A stretch of 64,000 bases of DNA from Lentilactobacillus fungorum (GTDB taxonomy: Bacteria; Bacillota; Bacilli; Lactobacillales; Lactobacillaceae): contig NZ_BNJR01000012.1 of the NCBI RefSeq assembly GCF_016860605.1, positions 124,001 to 188,000 on the forward strand, in the 5' to 3' direction. Numbering within the stretch: the first letter of the stretch is position 1; the number at the start of each line of letters is the position of its first letter. The position numbers and the translations under genes were made by a program. Below the pieces are notes generated by a model. That model made no database searches. It saw only the letters and a list, made by a program, of their open reading frames with translations, and had not been told where the DNA came from. Below are positions 40,874 to 50,835 of the stretch, piece by piece.

Positions 40874-41970
40874 ACTTTAACCTCCCTATGAACCATCGAT
40901 TCGATTGGTTCATAATCAAAATGATAGCCAAAATACTTCGGTCCAACTGTCTCCAGCCCCTTTTTAGTCCGCCATTTTTCATCTGCCGGCAAGCCTAATA
41001 CCGTGATTCGCTTGCCGTATTTAATCGATTCTGATGTACTTGGCACCAAACTATCCATATCTGTTAAACAAATTAGATCAGGAACGCTCGTGACAATTTG
41101 GCCGTTTCTTTTAGCAATTAAATTTTCATTTTGAAATTCAATGGTCATTTGCTGACCTTCATCATCATTTAGCCCCTGAACCGTCATCTCACCATAGTTA
41201 AAGCCGCCACGAGTTTCTCGAGAAATATCGACAATTTTACCGTCAAATAGATGAAAGCCTTGGGTTAAATTGAGTAATTGCGCCAACTGCCATTTTTTTC
41301 CTTTGGTGTGCTGCTTAACAATTTTGCCAACCTCTTCACAACGGGTCACAATCCCTTTAATACCGTTTTGTTTCATTTGCCGGCCAGTTGAAGGGTAGAG
41401 TGAAACTGAAGCACTGGCCCCCATTTCAACCACTTGATCTCTTGCTAGTCGCTCAGACCATTTGTCAGTTACCGTTTCAAGGATGCTTAAATTCCCTTTT
41501 TCATCCGTTACCACCATTGGCGTCGCCGAAACGCCGCCCAAATGAAAAGTCGTCATTTGAAGTTCTGGAAAGGCTCGGCCCATTCCATCACAGTCAACCA
41601 AGGGAATGCCCGCCTGAGCAGCCACAACGATTGGAATCATCGAGTTAACGCCACCAGCTTCCATTGGAAACGTCCCCGCAATCGACTTGCCCAGATATTT
41701 TCCCAAGCGATTAAATGCTCTGGTGAACTCATCGCCCTTTGGAAATTTTTCTGTCATCACTAACGGCGCGCCCATTGATGCAGCCGGCATGTACATATCC
41801 TCGTCATCGACTTCATCAACTGACAATAATTTTACTGGTCCATTTTTTTCGATCGCAGAAATTGCCATCATCTTTCCAACGTATGGATCACCGCCACCAC
41901 CCGCGCCAAATAACGATGCGCCGGTAGCAATATTTTCAATATTTTCTTTATCTAAGTACCGCATAATCAC
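40870..41970 (-). CDS. DUF917-family protein (hydantoinase partner)
   Basis: 366 aa, starting MRYLDKENIENIATGASLFGAGGGGDPYVGKMMA, the Gly-rich N-terminus diagnostic of DUF917 (members include S-methyl-thiohydantoin desulfurase). Also PAASMGAPLVMTEKFPKGDEF and GGVNSMIPIVVAAQAGIPLVDCDGMGRAFPELQMTTF. Overlaps its operon neighbours on both sides (1 nt with the permease, 4 nt with the hydantoinase). A GTG at 41970, 5 nt after AAGGAG, fits better than the ATG two codons later. Precise reaction unknown. Confidence 0.9.
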   Translation of the reverse strand: MIMRYLDKENIENIATGASLFGAGGGGDPYVGKMMAISAIEKNGPVKLLSVDEVDDEDMYMPAASMGAPLVMTEKFPKGDEFTRAFNRLGKYLGKSIAGTFPMEAGGVNSMIPIVVAAQAGIPLVDCDGMGRAFPELQMTTFHLGGVSATPMVVTDEKGNLSILETVTDKWSERLARDQVVEMGASASVSLYPSTGRQMKQNGIKGIVTRCEEVGKIVKQHTKGKKWQLAQLLNLTQGFHLFDGKIVDISRETRGGFNYGEMTVQGLNDDEGQQMTIEFQNENLIAKRNGQIVTSVPDLICLTDMDSLVPSTSESIKYGKRITVLGLPADEKWRTKKGLETVGPKYFGYHFDYEPIESMVHREVKV

Positions 41971-43247
41971 TATCGCTCCTTCATTTCAGCCGTTTGCTTG
42001 ATTTGTTGATGCGCTTCTATTTTTTGTAGGATCAAATAAGTCACAAAGGACAAGATAATTCCCGTTAGTGGATTAATCTGTGGATGAGCAATATTGGGAA
42101 TTAATCCCATAATGACTGGTGTCGATGCAACAATCCCGCCAAGCAACCAAGCAACAATGCCAGACCACTTAAAACCTGGAGTAGATTCCCACAGGCTGGC
42201 ATTGCCATGATGGGTTACCCAATAGGCTGCAGACATCACACCAGCCACTGGCGGAATCATCGCTCCTAAGATATTCATCACCGGTGTAAAGTAATTCATA
42301 ATGCCAACGATAGCTAATCCAGTCCCAGACAGCCCTACCAGAAAAACGGTTATTTTTTGATAACGATCTGGAATTTTAAACGCATTGATAACCGCAATGC
42401 CACCTGAAAATGCATTAATGACATTCACTTTCCAAGTCGCTAAAACCAACGCCAAGCCGCCAACTAATGGTGAGCCAATTTTCATGAAAACGCCGTTTAA
42501 ATCAGCGTTATGATAAACAATCGTTAGAATAGCTCCTACACCAATCATTAAGACACCGGCAGGAATGACGCCAAATATGGCCGCTTTAACAACGTCACGT
42601 CGTTTTGGTGAATACTGTGAATAATCACCTGCAATAACGGCTCCAATCGCAAACGAACCCAAAGTAATGGTCAACCCCGTGCCAATCGGTAGGCTGGTAG
42701 CAGGATGATAGGCACTTATTTGAGTAAAGTTTGTGGTCGTGAGTGCTTGATAAAGCCCATATAAGCAAACTGCAATTAGATACGGAACCGCAACGTATGT
42801 CAGTAATCTAATAACCCTAATGCCATAAATCGCCGTGACAACCATGATCATTCCCCAAATGAGTGATGATAATGGCGTTGGAATTGTTACTCCAAGAGCC
42901 TTTAAAAGACTCGCAAAGGCTTCTCCACATACATTGGCCTGAATGCCAAACCACCCTAAACAACCAATTGCAATCAAAATTGAGATGATGCTTCTTGAAC
43001 CCTGTTTGCCAAAAACCTGTTCTGCAACTTTAACGGTTGGCTTTCCTAAGTCAGCGCTTTGCATGCCTTGAAAAATCATAATGAAAACAACCAGCGCATA
43101 CCCAATCAAGGCAGTTATCAATGTTTTGCTAAGAGACATGCCCGCAACTAATGTCCCTCCCAAAAGTAGGCTTGGGATTGACACTAATGCGCCAGCCCAT
43201 ACAAACGCCAAACTAATCCAATTTTGATTTCGTTGATTATGATTCAT
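41970..43247 (-). CDS. NCS1-family purine/cytosine/hydantoin permease (CodB-like)
   Basis: 425 aa, 12 TM helices. SLAFVWAGALVSIPSLLLGGTLVAGMSLSKTLITALIGY is the NCS1 N-terminus; GWFGIQANVCGEAF holds the TM3 substrate-binding GxxxQ-type segment, and GSFAIGAVIAGDYSQYSPKRRD the TM6 motif. Sodium or proton symport of a nucleobase-like ring. Being in an operon with hydantoinase, DUF917 and racemase genes, hydantoin or a purine breakdown product is the likely cargo (inference). Confidence 0.9.
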   Translation of the reverse strand: MNHNQRNQNWISLAFVWAGALVSIPSLLLGGTLVAGMSLSKTLITALIGYALVVFIMIFQGMQSADLGKPTVKVAEQVFGKQGSRSIISILIAIGCLGWFGIQANVCGEAFASLLKALGVTIPTPLSSLIWGMIMVVTAIYGIRVIRLLTYVAVPYLIAVCLYGLYQALTTTNFTQISAYHPATSLPIGTGLTITLGSFAIGAVIAGDYSQYSPKRRDVVKAAIFGVIPAGVLMIGVGAILTIVYHNADLNGVFMKIGSPLVGGLALVLATWKVNVINAFSGGIAVINAFKIPDRYQKITVFLVGLSGTGLAIVGIMNYFTPVMNILGAMIPPVAGVMSAAYWVTHHGNASLWESTPGFKWSGIVAWLLGGIVASTPVIMGLIPNIAHPQINPLTGIILSFVTYLILQKIEAHQQIKQTAEMKER

Positions 43248-43264
43248 AAAAAGGCCTCCTCATA

Positions 43265-44023
43265 TTATTTAGTCGTTGGGTTTTGGCTGCCAGTTTGCTT
43301 TGCTGGAGGTGTCATGTATGTTTGCCGGCTAGGATGAATGCCCATTCGCGCATATAACTCAGTTAGTAGCATTGCACACTGCCCTGCTTCCAGCACCGGG
43401 ACATCATACCCATCCGAATTGAGTCGGGATGTCATTTCTTCAACAATTCCAGCAATTCCGGTGCATCCCATGACTAGAACACTCACCTGATCATCTTCAA
43501 TCGCACGTTTGCATTGCTCGTATAAGCTTGTCATTAAAAGATGGCGATCCTTCAACTGAAGAACGGGGATCCCAAGTGTCCGAATTGACGTCGCCCGTGA
43601 CTGCAAACCGGCCCTGGCAACCGCTCCCTTTAACATCGGCACAACGTTTTCTAATACAGTGACAATGCCAACTGTATCGCCTAAACCAAGCGCCAAATAA
43701 ACGGCCGGTTCAAAGCCGCCAAAAACCGTGATGGGTAGTTTTTCACGAGTTGCTCGCACACCAGGATCACCAAAACAATTGACAAAAATACCGTCATAGG
43801 GCCTTTTCTTTGTTGCCTCAACTGCTGTTTGTACAACTTCTGGTGCCGCAAATGCTTCATCATACTCACTTTCAATCGTGATTGGCCCCTTGCCACCAAT
43901 TTGAACATGATCAACTTTAGTTGTTGCCATCAAATATTTCTCCATGTCTGCTTTCATGTCGTTACTAAGAATATCTTTTGCGACAACCGGCAGTATATCT
44001 AAAAGCCGTAAATCATTTTCCAT
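43265..44023 (-). CDS. Asp/Glu/hydantoin racemase family protein
   Basis: About 252 aa. FVNCFGDPGVRATREKLPITVFGGFEPA carries the first catalytic-type Cys (NCFGDPG) and VSVLVMGCTGIAGIVEEM the second (GCTG), the two-Cys arrangement of hydantoin and Asp/Glu racemases. GGFEPA replaces the usual GxxE(A/S)A. First gene of the operon. The ATG at 44023 is 9 nt after GAGG; a TTG two codons earlier is too close. It likely converts D/L isomers of the ring substrate so that one enantiomer-specific hydantoinase can use both. Confidence 0.88.
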   Translation of the reverse strand: MENDLRLLDILPVVAKDILSNDMKADMEKYLMATTKVDHVQIGGKGPITIESEYDEAFAAPEVVQTAVEATKKRPYDGIFVNCFGDPGVRATREKLPITVFGGFEPAVYLALGLGDTVGIVTVLENVVPMLKGAVARAGLQSRATSIRTLGIPVLQLKDRHLLMTSLYEQCKRAIEDDQVSVLVMGCTGIAGIVEEMTSRLNSDGYDVPVLEAGQCAMLLTELYARMGIHPSRQTYMTPPAKQTGSQNPTTK

Positions 44024-44049
44024 TAGCAATTACCTCACTTTATAAGATA

Positions 44050-44090
44050 AACAATCATTTATTTAATTGTTTTCTCATTTATTGATTGTT
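44050..44090. promoter_or_regulatory. Inverted repeat in the hydantoin operon promoter region
   Basis: AACAATCA (44050-44057) and TGATTGTT (44083-44090) flank an AT-rich 25-bp spacer just upstream of the racemase start. A candidate operator for the neighbouring PucR-type regulator. Confidence 0.5.
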
Positions 44091-44135
44091 AATGATGTTA
44101 CGTTCTTTTTGCCAGTCTGTCATTGTCCTTTACAA

Positions 44136-44178
44136 CAAAAATAAACGCCCCATTTTGTCTAATAAGACAAAATGAGAC
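44136..44178 (-). terminator. Terminator after pucR-like gene
   Basis: On the minus strand ACGTCTCATTTTGTC / GACAAAATGGGGCGT with a TTATTA loop, followed by TTTATTTT. The stem starts immediately after the stop codon. Confidence 0.88.
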
Positions 44179-44179
44179 G

Positions 44180-45739
44180 TCAGGCAGGATCACCGTTAAC
44201 AATTCGATAGATTGCCGCAGCTTGATAAACTACCAGTGATTCAGGCATAATGCCAATTTTAAATCCAAAATAGTTACTAATCTTTTTGAGTCGATATTTC
44301 GCGGTATTTCGATGAATAAATAAAATGTTTGCAGCATCTTCAACGCTTCCTCGAGCATCTAGTAAGAATACCAATAACGTCTTAATCATACTGGCTGGCA
44401 GCTGATTAATTAGTCTTATTCTTGACTCAATCGGCTCGCCGCATTGATTAATGAGTTCCTGACACGATCTGGCAAACTGCAAATCTTGTTCAGAAAACGT
44501 CGTCTTGGTAGGAAAAATAATTTCGGTTGTTGGCAAATACTTGTAATGGTTAATGTATGCATCCCTAATTGTCGCTTCACCATGCAAATCATTAAACTTC
44601 GTTAAAGTTAACTGCAGATGCTGTTGGCGGGCATAATGAAGAATTGCGGATTGCCAGTCATCCCAATCTTGCAAAGTTGCCGGTCGAGTTACTGGCAAAA
44701 TTAAAATTTCATCCCGATAAGCTTCACAAATGATCACATTAGCGAGTGAACTGGAAATTCGCTTAATATCCGCCTTAATGCGATTGATATTATCAGCTTT
44801 TTCTAAATTACTAATGATTAACAGCATTGACAAAGCGTTAATCGAAATATGATTTTGCTTAGCTAATTGACTAATCTTTTGGGGGCGATTTTGAATAATC
44901 GCATCCAGTAAATCAACCAAATTATGATCAGCATCGTCGTTGTCCCACAAATTAAGTGAAATTCGAATTGTTTCAATTGCCTGCTTCTGTAATGTGTGGC
45001 TCAGCTCACCATGCTCTTTATAAATAACCAACTGTCTGTTTTTATCATTAACTTTATCAATATAAATATGATTACCAGTTTGATGATTACCACTTTGGCG
45101 ATTGTTTAGAATCTTACGCCAAATGACATGGTTCGTTTGTGGCCACTGCTGGCTGCTGATCAACGACATTTCTTCGTTCGTAATTGCGACAGATGCTCGT
45201 AGCCGATCACTCAACAACCGCAAAACCATGTCGATATTTTGCTGATAGGTCGGCATCGAAGATACTTTTTCAACTAATTCGGCAGAAAAATTTGGATTTT
45301 CAATCTGATCATTAAACACTGCAAACATGATTTCAGTAATGACACTACTGTACGTTAACTCAGGTTCATTTTTGGGCATTAGTATCACTAGAAAATCACA
45401 CTGATTAGCTGTTTCAATCAATTTTGGATCAACTTTTGGGACAACTAGGCCAACATAGAATAAAATGATGCCAAGTTCCCCAGCTTCTGCCAGCGCTCTA
45501 ATATTTTCACATTGCGCTTCAACATCATCACGAACACTTGCAAAAGCCGTTAGCACCAGTTCATCATTATTAAAGTTAATATGTTTATAAATTTCAGCCT
45601 GAGTAGTGGTGATCTGTGAGTATTCCAATACTGAAACTGACGCAACCACCTTGTTAATTGCCGAATCGCCTGCAATCACCTTTGCTCGCTTTAAAGAAGG
45701 TAACTGAAGAACGTCTTTTACTGTCACACTGATAGGCAT
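44180..45739 (-). CDS. PucR-family transcriptional regulator
   Basis: 519 aa. The N-terminal PucR domain (residues 5-125) starts VTVKDVLQLPSLKRAKVIAGDSAINKVVASVSVLEY. The C-terminal PucR-type HTH is SVEDAANILFIHRNTAKYRLKKISNYFGFK. Such proteins regulate purine, allantoin or other nitrogen-compound catabolism. Located between the hydantoin operon and the glycerate kinase-GntP pair, all on the same strand, it probably activates one or both. Start choice is uncertain: ATG at 45739 has AAGG only 2 nt upstream; a GTG four codons later is better spaced. Confidence 0.88.
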   Translation of the reverse strand: MPISVTVKDVLQLPSLKRAKVIAGDSAINKVVASVSVLEYSQITTTQAEIYKHINFNNDELVLTAFASVRDDVEAQCENIRALAEAGELGIILFYVGLVVPKVDPKLIETANQCDFLVILMPKNEPELTYSSVITEIMFAVFNDQIENPNFSAELVEKVSSMPTYQQNIDMVLRLLSDRLRASVAITNEEMSLISSQQWPQTNHVIWRKILNNRQSGNHQTGNHIYIDKVNDKNRQLVIYKEHGELSHTLQKQAIETIRISLNLWDNDDADHNLVDLLDAIIQNRPQKISQLAKQNHISINALSMLLIISNLEKADNINRIKADIKRISSSLANVIICEAYRDEILILPVTRPATLQDWDDWQSAILHYARQQHLQLTLTKFNDLHGEATIRDAYINHYKYLPTTEIIFPTKTTFSEQDLQFARSCQELINQCGEPIESRIRLINQLPASMIKTLLVFLLDARGSVEDAANILFIHRNTAKYRLKKISNYFGFKIGIMPESLVVYQAAAIYRIVNGDPA

Positions 45740-45796
45740 CACCTTCGATAAGATTATTTTTAATAATCCTATCACAATGTGAGAGAAAAATAAAAA

Positions 45797-46948
45797 TCAC
45801 GACTTGGCCAATGTCTTCGCGACTAATCGCCCAATATTTTCCGCTACTTGAGCAACATCGTGAGGGGCTGTATCTAGCGCTTCTTGGAGCGTCTTCACGC
45901 CTGCAACACTGGTAAAAATGGCATCAATTGATTTTTCAGAATACAGCTCATTAATGCCATCACCAACGCTGCCAGCAATCACAATAACCGGTGCGTTCGG
46001 GGCCACTTGTTTGGTTGCTAAGGCAACCCCATAAGGAGTTTTGCCAAATTTGGTTTGAAAATCAATTCCGCCTTCTCCAGTAAAGACAAAGTCTGCTCCC
46101 TGTGCTTTTTTCTTTAAGCCACTGTATTCAACGACAATCTCTACACCCTTTTCCATCGTCGAATTGGTAAAGGCAAGCAGTCCAGCACCAAGGCCACCAG
46201 CGGCCCCGGCTCCCGGATAATCTGCCAAGTCGGCGTGAAGGTCTCGCTTAATAATCTCTGCGTAATGGCGCAAATTATCATCCAAGACCTTTACCATCTC
46301 CGGTGTCGCCCCCTTTTGTGGACCAAAGACCGCCGAGGCGCCATCTGGGCCAACTAATGGGTTAGTCACATCAGAAGCAATTAAGATTTCTAAGTCTTTA
46401 ATTCGCGGATCAACTTTAGAAATGTCAATTTTTTCAAGCTGATCTAACTGGCCGCCACCAACTTCAATCTGGTTACCAGCTTGGTCCAATAACTGAGCCC
46501 CAATTGCTTGGGCCATGCCAGCCCCACCATCGTTAGTTGCACTGCCGCCAATGCCTAAAATCAATTTAGATATGCCTTGATCCAACGCTTTAAGAATCAG
46601 CTCTCCGGTGCCATAAGTGGTGGTGATCAGCGGATTTCGCGTCTGTTCATTAACAAACTGAATGCCACTTGCTTGAGACATTTCAATCACACCAGTCTGG
46701 CCATCCCCAAGGATCCCAAACTTAGCTGCAACCTGGGTTCCAAGCGGGCCAGTTACTTGTTCGGTATAAAAATGGCCACGAGTCGCATCAACTAACGATT
46801 GTACGGTACCTTCGCCGCCATCAGCCATTGGAACTAACGTATAATCGGCATCCGGATACACACGGGCGAGCCCGGTTTTCATTGCTTCGGCGGCTTGCTT
46901 AGCGGTCAAGCCGCCTTTAAATGAATCGGGCGCAATAACAAATTTCAT
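45797..46948 (-). CDS. glxK: Glycerate kinase (GlxK/GarK family)
   Basis: 383 aa. Starts MKFVIAPDSFKGGLTAKQAAEAMKTGL, the strongly conserved N-terminus of glycerate 2-kinases. MADGGEGTVQSLVDAT, LGIGGSATNDGGAGMAQAIGAQL and FTGEGGIDFQTKFGKTPYGVA are the remaining family signatures. Phosphorylates D-glycerate to 2-phosphoglycerate, feeding glycolysis. AGGAGG precedes a GTG-ATG pair; ATG used. 21 nt downstream of the GntP permease stop, so an import-plus-kinase operon. Confidence 0.94.
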   Translation of the reverse strand: MKFVIAPDSFKGGLTAKQAAEAMKTGLARVYPDADYTLVPMADGGEGTVQSLVDATRGHFYTEQVTGPLGTQVAAKFGILGDGQTGVIEMSQASGIQFVNEQTRNPLITTTYGTGELILKALDQGISKLILGIGGSATNDGGAGMAQAIGAQLLDQAGNQIEVGGGQLDQLEKIDISKVDPRIKDLEILIASDVTNPLVGPDGASAVFGPQKGATPEMVKVLDDNLRHYAEIIKRDLHADLADYPGAGAAGGLGAGLLAFTNSTMEKGVEIVVEYSGLKKKAQGADFVFTGEGGIDFQTKFGKTPYGVALATKQVAPNAPVIVIAGSVGDGINELYSEKSIDAIFTSVAGVKTLQEALDTAPHDVAQVAENIGRLVAKTLAKS

Positions 46949-46969
46949 CACGACACACCTCCTATTTCT

Positions 46970-48268
46970 TTAGAAGAATCCATACATAACAGTTGCAACA
47001 ATAGTCATCGAAAGGCCGACCATTGATTCGTAAACAATTGAGCGAGAACGCTCTTTGATTTCCATATGCATGGCGTTTGCCGTCACATGGAAATAATTTC
47101 CATGAGGTAAGTGATCAATCACCGTTGCCCCCGTGTGGACCATCGCTGCCGCAGCTAACGGGCTGACGCCAAACCCTAAGATGGCCTTACTAAACGAACC
47201 GGTGGCTAAAATAACCCCGGTCGAAGTCGACGCTGCGGCTGCCGCCATCAAGATTCCAGAAATCGGTGCCAAGAAGACGCCGGAAACGTGGCTGACCTTG
47301 ATCAAACTAATAATTTCAGTCGGCAAGCTGGATGACGTAATCAACGCTCCAATCATACCAGCTCCCAACAGAATCATCACAACATCGGTCATTCGCGTAA
47401 TTCCTGATTGTGCGTATGATTTCAAATGGCCGCCCTTCTTCATGGCAATTGCGCCGACAATCGCGGCAATTGGCAACACATACATCGCGTCCAAGTTTAA
47501 TTTAGTCAAAAGACCAATGTGAAAGATTGAGCCAATTGGATTTAATAAAAGTAAAAAGATAGCAAGAATCGGTGTTACCAATGATGATCCCAACGAAGGC
47601 AAATCAGCGACATTGGTTTCTTGAGTTAAATTGGCCAAATCGGTATCTAAAACTTTCGACCCTTTGTTTCTTAACAGTGATGCCACTAAAACCGCTACAA
47701 CTAATCCAATAACTGCCGGAATAAAGTCCGCGATCATCACTTGGCTTAATTCAAGGCCAAACCCTTTAGCAGCAGCAATTGTATTGGGGTTTGGTGAAAT
47801 AACGTTACCGGCCTTGCCACCACCGGACAAAGCGACTAGCAGGGCTAACTTAGAAATGTGCATCCGTTCGCCAACTTCCAGTGCGATCGGTGCCACAATC
47901 AAAACAGCTACCGGAATAAAAACCCCCACACCGGTGATGACCATTGTCGCAAATGCCAAGCTAAATAGTGCCAAGCGGTCACCAAGCTTATTGACAATCG
48001 CCCTGGCAATCGTATCGGCGGCACCCGATTCCATCATGACCCCCGCCAGCATCCCCGCGGCAATAACCCGCAAAATTGTGCCAATCACGCTTTGGGATCC
48101 TTGAATGAGTACGTTAATCGTTTGAACAAGATTGGCGCCCCCAATTAAGCAACCAATGATCGCCCCTAACATCAACGAATAAACTGGATTTAGCTTCCAT
48201 AAAATTAAAATAATTGCAAGGGCCAAGCCTAAAAGCGCTGCCCACCAAGGTAAAATTAATGCTCCCAT
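46970..48268 (-). CDS. GntP-family gluconate/glycerate:H+ symporter
   Basis: 432 aa, about 12-14 TM helices. GCLIGGANLVQTINVLIQGSQSVIGTILRVIAAGMLAGVMMESGAAD and LSGGGKAGNVISPNPNTIAAAKGFG are typical of the family, as is TGATVIDHLPHGNYFHVTANAM near the end. In operon with glycerate kinase, so glycerate is the best candidate substrate rather than gluconate. The ATG at 48268 is 6 nt after AAGGAGG; the frame opens nine codons earlier before the ribosome site. Confidence 0.9.
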   Translation of the reverse strand: MGALILPWWAALLGLALAIILILWKLNPVYSLMLGAIIGCLIGGANLVQTINVLIQGSQSVIGTILRVIAAGMLAGVMMESGAADTIARAIVNKLGDRLALFSLAFATMVITGVGVFIPVAVLIVAPIALEVGERMHISKLALLVALSGGGKAGNVISPNPNTIAAAKGFGLELSQVMIADFIPAVIGLVVAVLVASLLRNKGSKVLDTDLANLTQETNVADLPSLGSSLVTPILAIFLLLLNPIGSIFHIGLLTKLNLDAMYVLPIAAIVGAIAMKKGGHLKSYAQSGITRMTDVVMILLGAGMIGALITSSSLPTEIISLIKVSHVSGVFLAPISGILMAAAAASTSTGVILATGSFSKAILGFGVSPLAAAAMVHTGATVIDHLPHGNYFHVTANAMHMEIKERSRSIVYESMVGLSMTIVATVMYGFF

Positions 48269-48563
48269 ATGTGTCCTCCTTAGAATAATACGCATTTAAT
48301 AGACCAATCAAATTAATCTCGCTGAATCACCCCCTAACAGACTGATTTATAGCAATTTGCCACTGCGTTTTAAAACCATACCAAAAGTATACACGATTAT
48401 GTAACCGGATTCATATTACTTTTTGCTCATATTTTTGCTTTTTTGCATATTAAAAGCAAGCAAAGTGGCGATTAAAGATTGCTCACATTTTCTCATTTTA
48501 GCATATGAAAAGATTCCGTGAAAAGAAAATTTTTTTCATGTTGCCCCAGTAAAAATGGCCACT
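48269..48563. other. Promoter region of the glycerate operon, no gene
   Basis: Very AT-rich. It contains loosely repeated TTGCTCATATTTT / TTGCTCACATTTT and paired GCATAT words, and a TTTTGC..GCAAAA-like partial symmetry near 48420-48460; these may be regulator sites but no clean operator or -35/-10 pair stands out. Confidence 0.4.
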
Positions 48564-48599
48564 CAAAAAGACTGCCATCAATCATCATCGATAGCAGTC
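48564..48599 (-). terminator. Terminator after the copper operon
   Basis: On the minus strand GACTGCTATC / GATGGCAGTC stem with loop GATGATGATT, followed by TTTTT. Confidence 0.88.
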
Positions 48600-48619
48600 C
48601 ACTACAACCTTCATTTCAA

Positions 48620-50548
48620 TTATGATTCAGTTAATGGTGTCGTCGAAATCTTAGTGCGGTTCAACATAACCGAACTGGTCACAACCGACAACGAGCTAAA
48701 CGCCATTGCTAACCCTGCCAATTCTGGGCTTAAGGTTAAGCCAACAAAGTACAGGGCCCCAGCAGCAACCGGGATGCCAAGTACATTGTAGATAAACGCC
48801 CAAAACAGGTTTAATTTAATTCGGTTAAAGGTCTTTTGACTCAACGCCAACGCCCGGTCGACATCTCGCAGGTCATTTTTTACTAACACGATACCGCCGG
48901 ATTCAATCGCAATATCCGTACCAGAACCCATGGCAATGCCAACATCAGCGGTACTCAATGCGGGCGCATCATTAATGCCGTCACCGACAAATGCAACTTT
49001 GCCACCAGCCTGAAGCGCTTTAAACCGATTGGCCTTGTCTTTGGGTAAAACATTGGCAATGACTTGATCAATCCCAACTTCATTCGCAATTGATTGAGCA
49101 ACTTGTTCATTATCGCCAGTCAGCATGACCGTTTTGAGCCCTCGATTTTTGAGGGCGGCAACTGCCGCTTGAGACGTTTTCTTAGGGGTATCTTGAATGG
49201 CAATTAGGCCAATTACCTGATCAGCTTGGCCGACGACAACGACCGTTTTGGCCTGTTGCTGAAGTTTCTCAAATTGCCGGCTCAACTCCGAAGTCAGTCG
49301 AATATTTTCGAGCAATTTGTCATTACCTACAAACGCCATTTGACCATTAATTTCTCCCCGGACGCCTTTGCCTTCAACGGCTTCGAAGCGATCGACGTTC
49401 ATCATGTCAATTTGTGTTTGCTTTGCTTCGTTTAAAATGGCGACAGCCAAGGGATGCTCAGAAGCTTGTTCCAAACTCGCTGCAATTTGTAAAATCTTTT
49501 CACGATCGCCGATGATATTAGTGACCCGTGGTTGACCAACCGTAATGGTTCCCGTCTTATCAAAGACGACCGTTTTAACATCATTTACCGCTTCCAACAC
49601 TTGGCCATTTTTAATTAAAATGCCCATTTTGGCACTCCTGCCGGTGCCCACCATCAAAGCAGTTGGCGTGGCTAAGCCCAACGCACATGGGCAAGCGATG
49701 ACGACTACTGACACTGCAAAGATCAGCGAACTTGCAACACTGGCGCCAATCAGCTCATACCACACTAAGAATGTCAAAATGGCAATGATTAAGACTAGTG
49801 GGACAAAGACAGCCGACACTTTGTCCGTTAGGCTTTGAATGGGTGCGTGACTATTTTGCGCTTTTTTAACCAACTCAACGATTTGAGCCAACATGGTATC
49901 TTTTCCGATTTTAGTTGCCTTGTAGGTCAGTGTTCCCGATCCATTAACCGTCGCGCCCACGACAGCGTCGCCAGCGATCTTTTTAGTCGGCATACTTTCG
50001 CCGGTGACCATTGATTCGTCAATCGTTGAACTGCCCGTTGTAATTTCACCATCGACGGCAATCTTTTCTCCTGGCCGAACTTTAATCAGGTCACCCACAA
50101 CGACCTTCGAAACTGGCAGCTTGATAAATTGGCCGTCACGGAAAACTTCGGCATCCTTAGCTTGCAGGTTGACCAACTTTTTAACGGCACTAGAAGCATT
50201 CTGACGCATTCGCGCCTCAAACACCTGTCCTAGCAAGACAAAGGTGGTCACAAAAGCAGCACTTTCAAAGAATACCGGCTGCTTGGTAAGCATTGCATAG
50301 ATACTGTATAAGTAGGCCGTAGCGGTCCCAATGGCAACCAATGTATCCATGTTTGAATGATGCTTTTTAAACGACGCCCAAGCACTTTTTATAAACGGTC
50401 CTGCCGACACCAGCATAATGATCGTCGTTAACCCCAGCATCGTGTACTCACCACCCGGTAACATCCACCCAAATGGTTTTAAGATCATCTCGGCCAGCAT
50501 TGGCAGCGATAGAATCAGTGATACCCAGAATCGTTTGGTAATTGTCAT
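48620..50548 (-). CDS. copA: Copper-translocating P1B-type ATPase lacking N-terminal metal-binding domain
   Basis: 642 aa. The intramembrane CPC motif is in [16 protein letters not shown] (286-288); phosphorylation [11 protein letters not shown] at D330; SEHPLA nucleotide-binding motif about 370; [11 protein letters not shown] hinge; TGES actuator loop at 182-185. The CPC plus SEHPLA set marks a Cu+ exporter. The protein begins almost at the first TM helix, so it has neither an HMA domain nor a His-rich tail. The ATG overlaps the upstream cupredoxin stop (ATGA), suggesting that the two cupredoxins supply the copper-handling function missing from the N-terminus. Confidence 0.93.
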   Translation of the reverse strand: MTITKRFWVSLILSLPMLAEMILKPFGWMLPGGEYTMLGLTTIIMLVSAGPFIKSAWASFKKHHSNMDTLVAIGTATAYLYSIYAMLTKQPVFFESAAFVTTFVLLGQVFEARMRQNASSAVKKLVNLQAKDAEVFRDGQFIKLPVSKVVVGDLIKVRPGEKIAVDGEITTGSSTIDESMVTGESMPTKKIAGDAVVGATVNGSGTLTYKATKIGKDTMLAQIVELVKKAQNSHAPIQSLTDKVSAVFVPLVLIIAILTFLVWYELIGASVASSLIFAVSVVVIACPCALGLATPTALMVGTGRSAKMGILIKNGQVLEAVNDVKTVVFDKTGTITVGQPRVTNIIGDREKILQIAASLEQASEHPLAVAILNEAKQTQIDMMNVDRFEAVEGKGVRGEINGQMAFVGNDKLLENIRLTSELSRQFEKLQQQAKTVVVVGQADQVIGLIAIQDTPKKTSQAAVAALKNRGLKTVMLTGDNEQVAQSIANEVGIDQVIANVLPKDKANRFKALQAGGKVAFVGDGINDAPALSTADVGIAMGSGTDIAIESGGIVLVKNDLRDVDRALALSQKTFNRIKLNLFWAFIYNVLGIPVAAGALYFVGLTLSPELAGLAMAFSSLSVVTSSVMLNRTKISTTPLTES

Positions 50549-50823
50549 GGCTCAACCTCAACTTTTCCAAAAAACATGTCCATCCCACAGCTAAAGCTAA
50601 ATTCACCGGCTTTATCGGTTGGCACACTAACAACTTTAACCACGTCAAACGGCAAAGTCGCTTCAAAGCCCAATTCCTTTGAGTGAACGACGTCTAAACA
50701 CCCCTGCTCTGAAACCCGCTTAAAGCTGAGCTTGGCTGGAATTCCCTGTTTTAGCTTAATGACTTCCGGCTGATAACCACCCGAAACAATAATCGTTGCG
50801 TTTTGTTCTTTTTGATCCATCAT
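50545..50823 (-). CDS. Cytoplasmic cupredoxin-like copper protein
   Basis: 92 aa, no signal peptide. Beta-sandwich pattern [28 protein letters not shown], then [12 protein letters not shown] and the C-terminal copper loop [18 protein letters not shown], i.e. Cys-x-Met-x-Met ligands, as in the Cupredoxin_1 (EfeO-type) family. ATG at 50823 with GGAGG 5 nt upstream. Sandwiched between the anchored cupredoxin and the copper ATPase in an operon; a cytosolic cupredoxin is unusual since most are extracytoplasmic. Likely a Cu+ chaperone to the ATPase (inference). Confidence 0.85.
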   Translation of the reverse strand: MMDQKEQNATIIVSGGYQPEVIKLKQGIPAKLSFKRVSEQGCLDVVHSKELGFEATLPFDVVKVVSVPTDKAGEFSFSCGMDMFFGKVEVEP

Positions 50824-50835
50824 CGATTCCTCCAA

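Noticed and set aside
47133-48104. Two long forward frames opposite the GntP permease
   Set aside because: Antisense shadows of a hydrophobic protein; no initiation signals and no independent similarity pattern.
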